Assembly: GCA_017561935.1 (NCBI GenBank)
Contig: JAFZBE010000030.1
Location: 1 to 64,000 of the forward strand
Direction: 5' to 3'
From: Bacteroidales bacterium
GTDB lineage: Bacteria; Bacteroidota; Bacteroidia; Bacteroidales; UBA3663
Length of the DNA: 64,000 nucleotides
Position 1 is the first letter of the stretch. Every line of letters starts with the position of its first letter. The notes under the pieces were generated by a model. That model had not been told where the DNA came from. It saw only the letters and a list, made by a program, of their open reading frames with translations, and searched no databases. The translations under genes and the position numbers were made by a program. Below are positions 16,901 through 25,674 of this stretch, piece after piece.

Positions 16901-18604
16901 CATCACGACCTCCTCGCGCCAGTCGCCGAAGATGTCGCCCTGATAGCAGGGAGTGGCTTTCGTGTCGTTGTTGGTTATGGAACCACGAAGCGTGGCAATG
17001 GCACTGGCCTGGCCATATTTGAAGATCAAACCCGTGGAGTTGCGCGTAGCGCTGCCGTTGAACGACTCCTCCTGGAGGTCGCCGTCCCAATAAATTCGGA
17101 AGTTAAGTGTTACGCCTGTGCTGACGAGTCCGCTGATATGGTCGTTGGCGACACAGCTGATGGGCGTGTCGTGGCCGCTATAACCCATGGCACCCGGGAA
17201 ATCATTACAGAAGTTACCCGCCATAGAACGACCGTCGTCGTTGGGACTGGTTTGACGATAATAGATCTTCGACGTGGTGGCATCGCGGTAGTTGTTGTCG
17301 GGCATATCCTCGTTGCAGGCGAAGAACTCCTGTCCGTGGATGTAGGGATTGAGGTCGGCCACATGATGTGCATCGCCATGTCCGAGACCTGTGGTAGAAA
17401 GTCCATAACCATTGTCGTCGATGACCATCGAACCGAAGACAATCTCGTCACGACCATCCCAATCGACATCGGCAATGGAATAGTTGTGATAGCCCTGTGC
17501 ATACCAGGGACCTGGAGAATTGCAATCCCAGCGCCAGCGTTGAACAAGCTCGTGAGTAGCAGGATTGACATCGTAGGTGATGAACTTGTGGCGTGTATAA
17601 ATTCCACGGCCAATGAAGATGCTGGGCTTCTGTCCGTCGAGATAAGGAGCGCCAAAGAAGTGCTTCGAGCTGCGATGTCCGTAGCCATCACCCCAAGCTG
17701 TCTTTACCAGGTCGTCGTATGACGAACCGCTGAGCAGGTGACGTGGGTTTTCGCTTTCCTCAAGACGGGGCAGCGGGTAATCGAGGCACTGATAAGGCTT
17801 ACCCGTCAGGCCATCGACATAAAGCAGATATTCGGCACCGCTGTGCATGAACCAGTTGGTGCCGCCACCTGTGGCAGCACGGTAGTTGAGCGACGCATCG
17901 CCCACCACATAAGTCGTGCCATCGGCCATGTGGATGGTGGTGCCATCGGCTGCACGGAAAATGCACTCGGCACGGCCGTCGCCATCCCAGTCGTAGGCTA
18001 CGATGTTCTGCTCGTTGTTCTGGAAGTCGCCCATATTAGGGCCGCAGTTGACCCACCAGAGCACGGTGCCGTCCATCTCCATGCATTCGAACAGCGAATA
18101 TTCACCATTGTGGCCATCACGGGGATAGCTGGCATTGATCTCGCTCTGATTGTCGTACTTCATTAGAATCTCCAACTCGCCATCGCCATCAACATCGGCA
18201 AAACAAGCATCATTCGGGACGTAGGTGGATGTCAGCGAAGCATCGTGCCTGGGGACAATCTCCAGATAGTTCTGAGCCCAAACCGTTGCATAAGACGAAG
18301 CTTCCTTTTCCACACCACGTACCACAGCACACACAGTGTAGCTGTCGGAAGCGGAACCCTCCGGCACAAGGAGATTGGAAACTGAGAGCGGGGTATCGTT
18401 GACCTTCGCACCATTGCGATATAGGTTGTACTGTGTGTCGTAATACTCGTCGGCTTGGATACGCCATGAGCAGAATACACCATCCTGAGTACTGATAGCC
18501 ACCAGACCACGGTCAAGCTGGTCGGTGTGGTATCGCTGGGCAGTTGCCGTCAGGGCGATGACGCTACATGCTGCTGTTAAAAGACATTTGGTTCCTTTCT
18601 TCAT
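13997..18604 (-). CDS. PL11 rhamnogalacturonan lyase fused to beta-strand repeats and a T9SS sorting tail
   Basis: About 1535 residues from the ATG at 18604; alternatives at 18610 and 18643 lack a better leader. Signal peptide KCLLTAACSVIALTATAQ. Residues 20-630 match PL11 rhamnogalacturonan lyase: an N-terminal beta-sandwich (STQDGVFCSWRIQADEY), then a propeller with calcium-type loops FADVDGDGE, YDWDGDGR and ADVDWDGRDEIVFG, and the family segment TTGLGHGDAHHVADLNPY. Residues 640-1430 are very different: Gly/Ser/Thr-rich repeats of the autotransporter-associated beta-strand kind (GTNTYSGGTYVRGGVL, GSGTWTVSNTT, ISSGTLKLNS). The last 75 residues (VYDIAGKLVASF to VYLVRMKTFDGVKVRRVIVK) form a type A sorting domain for type IX secretion. 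Most PL11 enzymes are about 600-700 residues, so the repeat stalk more than doubles the size and probably displays the enzyme away from the cell. Last gene of the locus. Confidence 0.85.
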   Translation of the reverse strand: MKKGTKCLLTAACSVIALTATAQRYHTDQLDRGLVAISTQDGVFCSWRIQADEYYDTQYNLYRNGAKVNDTPLSVSNLLVPEGSASDSYTVCAVVRGVEKEASSYATVWAQNYLEIVPRHDASLTSTYVPNDACFADVDGDGELEILMKYDNQSEINASYPRDGHNGEYSLFECMEMDGTVLWWVNCGPNMGDFQNNEQNIVAYDWDGDGRAECIFRAADGTTIHMADGTTYVVGDASLNYRAATGGGTNWFMHSGAEYLLYVDGLTGKPYQCLDYPLPRLEESENPRHLLSGSSYDDLVKTAWGDGYGHRSSKHFFGAPYLDGQKPSIFIGRGIYTRHKFITYDVNPATHELVQRWRWDCNSPGPWYAQGYHNYSIADVDWDGRDEIVFGSMVIDDNGYGLSTTGLGHGDAHHVADLNPYIHGQEFFACNEDMPDNNYRDATTSKIYYRQTSPNDDGRSMAGNFCNDFPGAMGYSGHDTPISCVANDHISGLVSTGVTLNFRIYWDGDLQEESFNGSATRNSTGLIFKYGQASAIATLRGSITNNDTKATPCYQGDIFGDWREEVVMRTSTNNIRIYTTTDVTPWRNYSLWYDHQYRNAMVWQMCGYNQPPHVSYYLGELEGITMAPPPLTVVGREVIGNGGTIGSSLNDKHVLVSETADATVSVAAGASPYITTFYVPSWVQGTAPSECTTQQTDIIYNYFKLDVTGEAFTGAMRLVKQGDGILALPPVEQTYTGPTDIWAGTLNFDGKLKHSRLWLNRFAELNSNGGSFGTIQADYASVIRPGGAENVGAIEADSLILGFGSRIVFDIADATTFDQIQARQLVIEKKDWKHGPQYDAPVFEFVYSQTPAEGDYPLISFEGCKGNVANIVVEGLQGIKYTVSGDEGKLVLHVLKTRAAEDVAWTGAVSNIWDFDNSPNFSSSTQTFVTGDNVTFGDDAVLAEVNVAEELSPGSVTFTADSKEYKLSGSGAITGATSLNLMGSATVNISGTNTYSGGTYVRGGVLVPASLANKDGVAYGSLGGVNGKIVLDNMAALRTSSDMTTSQPIVIDAGSGTLDVNGGTLILNGSLKKITPGTKGNIFKEGRGTLQLECAPTFDTLFINGGTVYDFGDNHFGSRTIVFNGGTLRYNNSIYSSNSESTRFVVPEGQEGTIYPDGRCDYTGALTGGGTFNVHATWVRLYFNGNWSAFTGTIKAYQDGKVSSYDPSFEFNNTYGLGKATLNIQSGCTVHTNGKNFAIGELTGSGSIDNKGEKGSTVNTLSIGGKDTDFAYGGTIVGSKVDKVGSGTWTVSNTTCLAEVGGVTISSGTLKLNSRFATATMTGSSVVTIKSGASIIGRGVVQALTLNSGASLQPGTAASPTSNVGTVKVLGNLNAQAGSDIYLNMVNKANGDNARSWVECAGTATINSTIHLSLSPNYTAAEGDSATLIVATSIVGEPSFDLPELPEGLNWDTSTLMQDGVIRVISGAGIQSVTIDGGAVDCMVYDIAGKLVASFHAESLDDVTSLLRQQGLSASVYLVRMKTFDGVKVRRVIVK

Positions 18605-18687
18605 AACCATGTGTGTGTGATGTAAAATATAAAGATAAGGCATCGGCAGCCTATAAGACTGCCGATGCGATATGAATTAAAGAGTGA

Positions 18688-20805
18688 TTAGCGAACGAAA
18701 ACCTTCTTGCTGCCCTGAATGTAGAAGCCTGGGGTAGCCATGTTCTCAACGCGCTCGCCACGGAGGTTGAAGATTGGAGCAGCCTGCTGTGCAGGAGCAT
18801 CGTTCTCGATAGCCTCAATAGCTGCCTCGAAGCCCTTATAGGTATAAACCTCAACAGAGTTGACAGCGGTGTCGTAACGATAGAGATAGAATGTCTCGCC
18901 AGCTACTACAACCTCGGTAGAGTTGCTGTTGCCCTTATCGGGACGGTCATAGCCACCACGTTTGTGGATTACGTAGAAGTTTGGCTTGGCAGCATCGTCG
19001 GAGGTATAGTTCTCCTGGAGGCGCATTGGGCAGTAGCCGGCAGCACCAGCTGGGTTCTTGATTACGTTGCCAGAGATAGCATAGTAAACGATACCCTCAA
19101 GTGGGAAGATGCTCCATGCATCCTCGGTCCATTCGTCACTGGTCTCTGGGAGCAGTGGGAGGAAGCCGGTGTAGATATCATCGGGAACCTGTACGTTCCA
19201 CTTGCAATCCTCGGTGCCGATGACCGACTTGTCGTAGAAGCCGAAGCCCTTCTTCCAGAATGTCACGTCAGCCTCAGTCTTGTTCTCGGCCCATGTGCCA
19301 TCGTTATAGATCATGTTGCCGTCAGCATCGTAGCCATATTCCTGGGTAGAATAGATACGATCCCAGTGCGACTTGTTGCTGCTGTCAACAATCTCCAGAC
19401 GGTGGAAGCCCTCAACGGTGCCGTCGCATTTGTCCTTGCTCCACTGGTAATCGTTGGATACTGCGAGTACATACTCAACATCGTTGTTGATGGTAACGGT
19501 CTCAGAGCGGCCATACCACTCGGTTGGGTGAGAGTTGTCGAATGCATAGAGGTCGAGTGAACCGGCAGCCTCAAACTCAACGAGCTCACCTGACATCTTG
19601 TTACCTTCAGCAAGTGTTGCACCGCTGGCATCCTTCAGTACATAGTGGATGGTAACGGTTGGACGAAGCAGAGTCTCAGAGTTGTCAACGGTGAGGGTGT
19701 AGGTCTTGCCAAAACCAGCTGCCACGTTAGAGATGTAGGCCGATGGAGCAGGCATGTAGATGGTCTCGCAGACAACCTCGGTCTCAACAACATCAGAAGT
19801 GTTGCTCTCATCCTCCTCACGAGAAGTCCAGCACTGGAGCACGCCCGAGTTGTAGCACTCGATGATCCATGCACCACCTGGGAGATCGGGATCCTCCTCG
19901 AAGTTGCGACCCATCTTGCCATCAGAGAAGTAAACTGGCGAACCCTCAGCCTCGGTCTCCTCACCTGGGAGGATCCAGTGCAAAGCGGTGCCTTCCTCAT
20001 ACTGTACGTAGAAGTCACGCTCGGTGTCGATGCAGGCGAGGAGCTCTACCGATGGCTCAGCGGCGAATGGGCCGTTGGCGAGGTAAGAGAGCTTCACGTC
20101 GTCGAACTTATAGGTGCAAGCGCCACCAGTATTGAACCAAAGTGTACCCATCTTGGAGTTGCTGAGGGCGGAGATGTCCTTGGTGCCCTCCCAAGCTACG
20201 GTACCATCAGCAGCAATGATGCTCGACTTAGCCTCGGTGCCTTCCTTGTTCACATCAACGCGAATGGTATATTCGGTGCCTACTAAGAGGACAGCCTCAT
20301 CACCAACGCGCTCGCCAAAGTTCCAATCGGCATTCTCCTGCACGTTACCATTGACCCAGATGGAGTCCTTGCCATCAACACCATTGACAGCCTGGTGGAA
20401 ACGGAAGAAGTACTCTTCAGTAGGCTGCAGTCTCATGTGCTTTTCGGTAACAGCTACGTCAACAGGCATAAGACAAAACTCAAGACAGTTGGATACGCAG
20501 GCATCGGCAGCAATGGTGAACTTGCATGAGAAGCTGTAACCAGTCTCGGGCAGCTCAGCAGGAGCCTTAGCCCAACCATCCTCACCCCAATTGGTGTAGA
20601 GGTAACGAGGAGTGTTGTTGGTCTTGAGGTTCTGGACCGTGATGGGGTTGGTACCTGTACCCGGTGCGGTCACTGGAGTAACATCAGCGGCCTGAATTTT
20701 GGTAAAGGTCTGCATCTTGTAGAATGCCTTGTCCATCAACTCTGCCTTAGCAGTGAAAGTCACAAGTGCCAAAGCAGCTGTAGCAAAAAAAGTAAACTTT
20801 TTCAT
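18688..20805 (-). CDS. Secreted surface protein of the pectin locus (unknown)
   Basis: 705 residues. Signal peptide MKKFTFFATAALALVTFTAK then A. No lipobox. The body is acidic and rich in beta-strand sequence, with many Trp and Tyr residues (DWNFGERVGDEAVLLVG, WYGRSETVTINNDVEYVLAV) that suggest carbohydrate-binding modules. A SusE/SusF-like role is possible but no family motif is clear. The C-terminus (APIFNLRGERVENMATPGFY, then IQGSKKVFVR) is a short type IX-type sorting tail, so it should be carried to the surface with PorU/PorV. It sits between susD and the PL11 gene, 158 bases after susD, probably in the same transcript but after a repeat-containing spacer. Confidence 0.6.
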   Translation of the reverse strand: MKKFTFFATAALALVTFTAKAELMDKAFYKMQTFTKIQAADVTPVTAPGTGTNPITVQNLKTNNTPRYLYTNWGEDGWAKAPAELPETGYSFSCKFTIAADACVSNCLEFCLMPVDVAVTEKHMRLQPTEEYFFRFHQAVNGVDGKDSIWVNGNVQENADWNFGERVGDEAVLLVGTEYTIRVDVNKEGTEAKSSIIAADGTVAWEGTKDISALSNSKMGTLWFNTGGACTYKFDDVKLSYLANGPFAAEPSVELLACIDTERDFYVQYEEGTALHWILPGEETEAEGSPVYFSDGKMGRNFEEDPDLPGGAWIIECYNSGVLQCWTSREEDESNTSDVVETEVVCETIYMPAPSAYISNVAAGFGKTYTLTVDNSETLLRPTVTIHYVLKDASGATLAEGNKMSGELVEFEAAGSLDLYAFDNSHPTEWYGRSETVTINNDVEYVLAVSNDYQWSKDKCDGTVEGFHRLEIVDSSNKSHWDRIYSTQEYGYDADGNMIYNDGTWAENKTEADVTFWKKGFGFYDKSVIGTEDCKWNVQVPDDIYTGFLPLLPETSDEWTEDAWSIFPLEGIVYYAISGNVIKNPAGAAGYCPMRLQENYTSDDAAKPNFYVIHKRGGYDRPDKGNSNSTEVVVAGETFYLYRYDTAVNSVEVYTYKGFEAAIEAIENDAPAQQAAPIFNLRGERVENMATPGFYIQGSKKVFVR

Positions 20806-20889
20806 GTTACAAATGTTTTAGAAGTTAATAATTAGGATGAATAGTGTTTGTATTTTGTCAGAGGAATCGGAGTTCTCGATGTAATCCGA

Positions 20890-20939
20890 GATTCCCAGTA
20901 TTTCGAATATTCTGAGTATTCAGAGTATTCCGAAAACTC
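20890..20939. repeat. 9-base-phased microrepeat, core TATT(C/T)
   Basis: TATTT at 20899 and TATTC at 20908, 20917 and 20926 are exactly nine bases apart, with weaker matches at 20890 and 20935. The stretch is also a rough palindrome (20905-20930), so it can fold in the spacer between susD and the next gene. Confidence 0.75.
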
Positions 20940-20963
20940 CGATCTCTCTGATTGTTCAAATAA

Positions 20964-22769
20964 TTACCAGCCAGGATTCTGGGAGATGACTCCACCCGAC
21001 TTCTGGATCTCGGTCTGCGAGAACGGGAAGAGATTCCACTTGGAGTCCCACTGGCCATTACCACGAGTCAGAGGCTTTACGGTGTAGGTGTAGGTCGTGT
21101 CGTTGGCCTCAGAAATGTTCTGTACTATCTCCATAACATGAACATTCATGACCTTATTGGTCTCAGTGTTGTCCATCCAGCGACGCACGTCATAGAATCG
21201 ATGTCCCTCGAAGGCGAGCTCGACCTGACGTTCACGCTTGAGTCTGGTCCAGAATTCGTCGTTGCTCATGCCCGACGGGAACTCAGGCATACCCGAGCGC
21301 TTGCGGGTAAGGCTGGCCAGATAACGTGCCGAATAGTTGAAGCCGTCACCCGTGGCATCGGCAGCATCGGCACGACCCAAGGACTTGAAGTACTGGAACA
21401 CGGCCTCAGCATAATTGAGATACATGCCGCCCATGCGGAAGGTGAGCCAGCCGTGGGGCGAAGTAGTGACAGCATAACCAGAACGAGCACGAAGGATCTG
21501 CGAGGGATTGCAGAACTTCTTGAGGTAGTAGCCCGTAGGAGTGGCATAGGAGGCACCAGCCGAAGAACCAGAACGAGAATGATAGCCACCCACGTAGGTC
21601 TGCAGCGTGGGATATGAGCTATTGTAGCGGGCAAGGTCGTTTGGCCAGAGCTCACCGTTATGTGCCACAGTCATGGCCAGACGAGGATCGCGGTTGGCGT
21701 ATGGATGCTGCGGGTCATATAGGGGACTCTCGGTAATCGGTAGACCATCGGTGCAGTCGAACGCATCGACGAGGTCCTGGGTCGGGCAGTTGCCGCCCTG
21801 GCCACTGGAATAACCAACGGGGAAATTATACGACTCGTAAGTGTTGGCAGCAGCAGTACGACGTGCGAAGAGAATCTCCTTATAGCACTGCGCATCGGAG
21901 ATGTAAGCAACATTCCAAAGCGTATCAAGCGTAGCGGCCAGGCCCTTACCTCCAGCTTCTGCATCGAGGATGAGCTCACGATGTGCATCGGCAGCAGCAC
22001 GCCAGAGGGCCGTCTTTTCGGCCTCGCTCTTACCCTGGGAGAAGAGCGGAGAAGCTTGATAGAGGGCTGCCTGTGCCTTAAGCGCCTCGACGGCGTACTT
22101 GTTGGCACGACCAGTCTGCGGCTTGTAAAGTGCCATATCTCCGATGTTGGTGTAGTCGGCAATGATGTTGTCCTTGATGGCATCGCACTCCGAGATGATG
22201 AAGTTGAAAATCTCATCAGACGAGGTGCGTGGCAAGGCTGTCTCCTCCTCTCCCGTCATGTTGTGCGTCTTGAACGGCACACCGCCATACTGGCGAACGA
22301 GAGTGAAATAGAAATATGCGCGGGCCCAACGTGCCTCGTACTGATAGTTGTTGTAAAGGAACATCTGCTGCTCATAGTCCTTGTTGAGTGCGAACTGCTC
22401 GAACTTCAGATTCGTCCAGTTGTCGAGCACCTCGTTGCAGTAGGTGATGCCCTCGTAGGCCGAACTCCAAATCGTCTGGTGGGGATTGGTGGCGCTCCAG
22501 TTGCCATTGAAGAAGTCCTCAATGGTATTGCCATCGTGGCTATATACCGATTCGTCGGTAGCCGACGAAAGCATCGCACCTGAGTTGTTACCCCAATCGG
22601 TGTCGATATCGTTATAAATCTTGGCCATGAAACCACCGACGTATGCGAAAGAGCGCTGCATGTACTCCTGGTCGTAGGCAGTGTATTCGTTGGAATCCAT
22701 CTTGTCTTCACACGATGCTAGAACAAGACTCATCAGACCAACACCTGATAAAAACTTATTGAGTTTCAT
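20964..22769 (-). CDS. SusD/RagB-family nutrient-binding lipoprotein (second pair)
   Basis: 601 residues with lipobox VLASC (Cys20), anchored on the outer surface. It has the SusD plan: helical TPR-like segments (WARAYFYFTLVRQYGGVPFK, the most typical SusD motif), RANKYAVEALKAQAALYQA, and the conserved C-terminal part RKRSGMPEF, ELAFEGHRFYDVRRWMDN, ending PFSQTEIQKSGGVISQNPGW. It would cap the SusC channel encoded 25 bases upstream and bind pectic oligosaccharides. The sugar specificity cannot be read from sequence. Confidence 0.92.
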   Translation of the reverse strand: MKLNKFLSGVGLMSLVLASCEDKMDSNEYTAYDQEYMQRSFAYVGGFMAKIYNDIDTDWGNNSGAMLSSATDESVYSHDGNTIEDFFNGNWSATNPHQTIWSSAYEGITYCNEVLDNWTNLKFEQFALNKDYEQQMFLYNNYQYEARWARAYFYFTLVRQYGGVPFKTHNMTGEEETALPRTSSDEIFNFIISECDAIKDNIIADYTNIGDMALYKPQTGRANKYAVEALKAQAALYQASPLFSQGKSEAEKTALWRAAADAHRELILDAEAGGKGLAATLDTLWNVAYISDAQCYKEILFARRTAAANTYESYNFPVGYSSGQGGNCPTQDLVDAFDCTDGLPITESPLYDPQHPYANRDPRLAMTVAHNGELWPNDLARYNSSYPTLQTYVGGYHSRSGSSAGASYATPTGYYLKKFCNPSQILRARSGYAVTTSPHGWLTFRMGGMYLNYAEAVFQYFKSLGRADAADATGDGFNYSARYLASLTRKRSGMPEFPSGMSNDEFWTRLKRERQVELAFEGHRFYDVRRWMDNTETNKVMNVHVMEIVQNISEANDTTYTYTVKPLTRGNGQWDSKWNLFPFSQTEIQKSGGVISQNPGW

Positions 22770-22794
22770 AATCTATTGTCTTGGGAATTATGAA

Positions 22795-25656
22795 TTAGAA
22801 TGAAATCGAAGCGCCCACCTGGACATTGCGGGTCAACGGCAAGTTGGCACCATAGGCACCAGCATCGCCATTGTCAAGATTGTCGATGGTGAAGAGGTCA
22901 ATGCCCTTCACATAGACACGCACGCCACTTATGAATCTCACATTCTCGAGCAACGAGGCCGGGAAATTGTAGTAGAGCTCTACGTTGCGGAGCTTGAAAT
23001 AGCTGCGGTCGAAGAGACAGAGCGTATTCACGAGGTCATTGTTCGCATTGCTTGTTGGGCTGAGACGTGGGAACTTCGGATTGGAGGTGTTGCCACGTTC
23101 GCTGCTCCACGAATTCTCGTAGAGGTATTGCGACAAGGTGTTGGTGGCCACAGCCGAACGATACATGCCAGCCGTTGTCAACGTACCACTATAATTGGTC
23201 ACGCCTTGGAAGGTGGCATCGATACCGAAACCCTTCCAGTCCAAGCCCAAGTGTGCAGTATAGACGATTTCGGGGCAGGTGGTGCTGTAGCCGATGGCGG
23301 TGCGGTCGTTGGTGTCGATCTTGCCGTCGCCATTCACATCGCGATACTTTACATCACCAGGATAGACGGTGGTGAAGGTCTGGGGAACGGCCATCTCGCT
23401 GGTTTCGATGATGCCGTTGCCATTGGCATCGTCAGACACCTGGAAGAAGCCGTCGGCGATGTAACCGAATGTCTGAGTGTAGGGATGACCAGTAGTGGCT
23501 GTATTTGCATACAACTGTGGCTCCTCGGCCTGCTCCTTGATCTCGTTCTTGTTCATGTTGTAGGTGCCACCGAAATTAACAGTCCAGTCGTCCCCAAATC
23601 GTTTGCTGTAATCGAGACTTACCTCGAAGCCGTGGCTCTCCACTTTGCCGACATTCTCATAAGGTGCTGTCAAGCCAAACACAGCAGTGTAGCTGCCGCT
23701 TGTCGAGCACCAGATGTCATAGCGATTCTGGAAGTAATAGTCGAAGCTGAGGTTAAGACCTTTGAACAAGGTGGCATCGAGGCCGGCGTTATACTTCAAC
23801 GCTTTCTCTCGTCCAAGACTTTGTGTCTTGGCCTGTGCAATATAGGTGTTGCCGAACTCGGTACCACTACCCGTGTTGTCGAACGAATAGGCGGGCGAAC
23901 CGAAGGCATAGAACTGATCGTAATAGGTCCAGACATTGTCGCCAGGGAGTACATCGAGCTGCTGCAAACCTGCACTGGCACGGAGCTTCAGGAAGTTGAT
24001 CCAAGAGACATCCTCCATGAAAGCCTCATTGTGGATGTTCCATGAAAGAGCTCCCGAGGGCATGAAGGCCCATTTGCTGCCTTTGGCAAGGCGGTTAGTA
24101 CCACTATAGACGAGCGTAAGCTGTGCCGTGTAACGTTTATCGAAGACGTAGTTGCCCAGAAATGCGAAGTTCTGACGATAGATCGAGGTGTTGGTGCCCG
24201 TCTCGTCATTGTACTCATAGTTATATAGGAACTCGGCAAAGACGTCATTCTTGCCGAAATTACGATCGTAGGTCGCATTGGCATTGACAAAGAAACGGCG
24301 TGTCCACCCATTGTTGTTGGCGGCGGTACCCATGTTGCTGTCATTGCCTTCGATGGAGAGCGAAGCATCGGAGGGATTGACCACGCCACCTGTATAGTTG
24401 CTCACCGAATAGCTGCCGTAACGGAAGGTCTTCGAGTGGTTCTCGTAGAGGTTGCTCCAAGTGTCGTAACCAAGCTGCACGGAAGCCTTGAGGCCCTTAG
24501 TGACCGACGAGAGATCCTGATCGATCACGAAGTCGGCATTGAGGGCACGCTGGTGATTCTTGTAATAGGATGCGCCACAAGACTGTGCATAGGGATTGTT
24601 GGTGGAATACACCGAATTGCCGCCCCAGACGCCATTGTCCAACTGTATCGGGAAAGCATTGGCCGGCACCTGATAAACCATCGACCAAAGGTCTGCCTGA
24701 TTGCCTGGTTGGGACTGCTCTGTCAGCACACCGAAAAGGTGGGTACGGAGCACCGTGGTCGAAGTGAGCTCGATATCCATGTTGGAGCGGATGGTGCCAC
24801 GGGTGTATTTATTCTGCGTGGAATAACCGCCTTCGGCAGGTTCAGTATGGTTCACGAAGCCGTATGAAGTGAGCAAGTTGACATCAGTGTAGTAACGAAT
24901 GTTCTTTCCACCGCCAGAGAACTCCAGATTATAGCGGTTCATGTGCGCCATGTCACGGAAGGTCTCGTCCACCCAATTCACATTTGGATAATAGAGCGGG
25001 TTGGTGTTGGTCTGATACGACTGGATGACAGCTTCGCTATATACAGCCTTGCCGCCCTGGTTGCGATAAGCCTCGTTGACAGCCTGGGCGTAGGTAGCCG
25101 CATCGGCGAACGTTGGCTTGTTGGTCATCAGCTGAAACTCATGATCGTAGGAGAAGCGGATATGACGCTCGTTGAACTTGCCATGCTTGGTGGTAATGAG
25201 AATCACGCCATTGGCGCCCTTGTAACCATAGATGGCGGTGGCGGCAGCATCCTTGAGAATCGTTACCGACTCGACGTCTTCGGAATGTACATTGTCAATG
25301 CTACGCTCGATGCCATCGACAAGGATCAGCGGTGTGCTGCCACTGAGGCTCTGCAGGCCACGCACGTAGAAGGTAGGGTTGGCAGCATTGTAAAGCCCGG
25401 CACCTTGGAGGGAGACAAGACCATTGCCCTGGCCAATCAGGTTGTTGCCGATGTTGCGGGCGCCACGGCGGTTGACATCCTTGTTGGTGACAACGCTCAC
25501 AGCAGCCGCTGAATTCTCGCGAGTGAAGGTACGCGAAGCACCCACATCGACGAGCTGATCCTTGTAGGCAACCGAATCTATGATATCATACTGTGCCATC
25601 GCAGGCAGACTAAGACCTGCAAGCAATGCCAATGTAAGAAAAATATTTGTCTTCAT
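22795..25656 (-). CDS. SusC/RagA-family TonB-linked outer-membrane receptor (second pair)
   Basis: 953 residues. Signal peptide MKTNIFLTLALLAGLSLPAM then AQ. The plug domain is seen at NPTFYVRGLQSLSGSTPLIL with VDGIE and ILKDAAATAIYGYKGANGVI. The rest is the 22-strand barrel, ending NVQVGASISF with a terminal aromatic residue. It is shorter than the usual 1000-1100 residues because the N-terminal carboxypeptidase-regulatory-like (CNA) domain is missing: the mature protein enters directly into the plug lead (VDVGASRTFTRENSAAAVSV). Co-transcribed with its SusD partner. Confidence 0.92.
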   Translation of the reverse strand: MKTNIFLTLALLAGLSLPAMAQYDIIDSVAYKDQLVDVGASRTFTRENSAAAVSVVTNKDVNRRGARNIGNNLIGQGNGLVSLQGAGLYNAANPTFYVRGLQSLSGSTPLILVDGIERSIDNVHSEDVESVTILKDAAATAIYGYKGANGVILITTKHGKFNERHIRFSYDHEFQLMTNKPTFADAATYAQAVNEAYRNQGGKAVYSEAVIQSYQTNTNPLYYPNVNWVDETFRDMAHMNRYNLEFSGGGKNIRYYTDVNLLTSYGFVNHTEPAEGGYSTQNKYTRGTIRSNMDIELTSTTVLRTHLFGVLTEQSQPGNQADLWSMVYQVPANAFPIQLDNGVWGGNSVYSTNNPYAQSCGASYYKNHQRALNADFVIDQDLSSVTKGLKASVQLGYDTWSNLYENHSKTFRYGSYSVSNYTGGVVNPSDASLSIEGNDSNMGTAANNNGWTRRFFVNANATYDRNFGKNDVFAEFLYNYEYNDETGTNTSIYRQNFAFLGNYVFDKRYTAQLTLVYSGTNRLAKGSKWAFMPSGALSWNIHNEAFMEDVSWINFLKLRASAGLQQLDVLPGDNVWTYYDQFYAFGSPAYSFDNTGSGTEFGNTYIAQAKTQSLGREKALKYNAGLDATLFKGLNLSFDYYFQNRYDIWCSTSGSYTAVFGLTAPYENVGKVESHGFEVSLDYSKRFGDDWTVNFGGTYNMNKNEIKEQAEEPQLYANTATTGHPYTQTFGYIADGFFQVSDDANGNGIIETSEMAVPQTFTTVYPGDVKYRDVNGDGKIDTNDRTAIGYSTTCPEIVYTAHLGLDWKGFGIDATFQGVTNYSGTLTTAGMYRSAVATNTLSQYLYENSWSSERGNTSNPKFPRLSPTSNANNDLVNTLCLFDRSYFKLRNVELYYNFPASLLENVRFISGVRVYVKGIDLFTIDNLDNGDAGAYGANLPLTRNVQVGASISF

Positions 25657-25674
25657 AGGGTAAGAATGTATTAA

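Noticed and set aside
16646..17722. 358-codon plus-strand frame opposite the PL11 gene
   Set aside because: It is antisense to the calcium-loop region of the PL11 catalytic domain. The valine-rich composition is that of a shadow frame.
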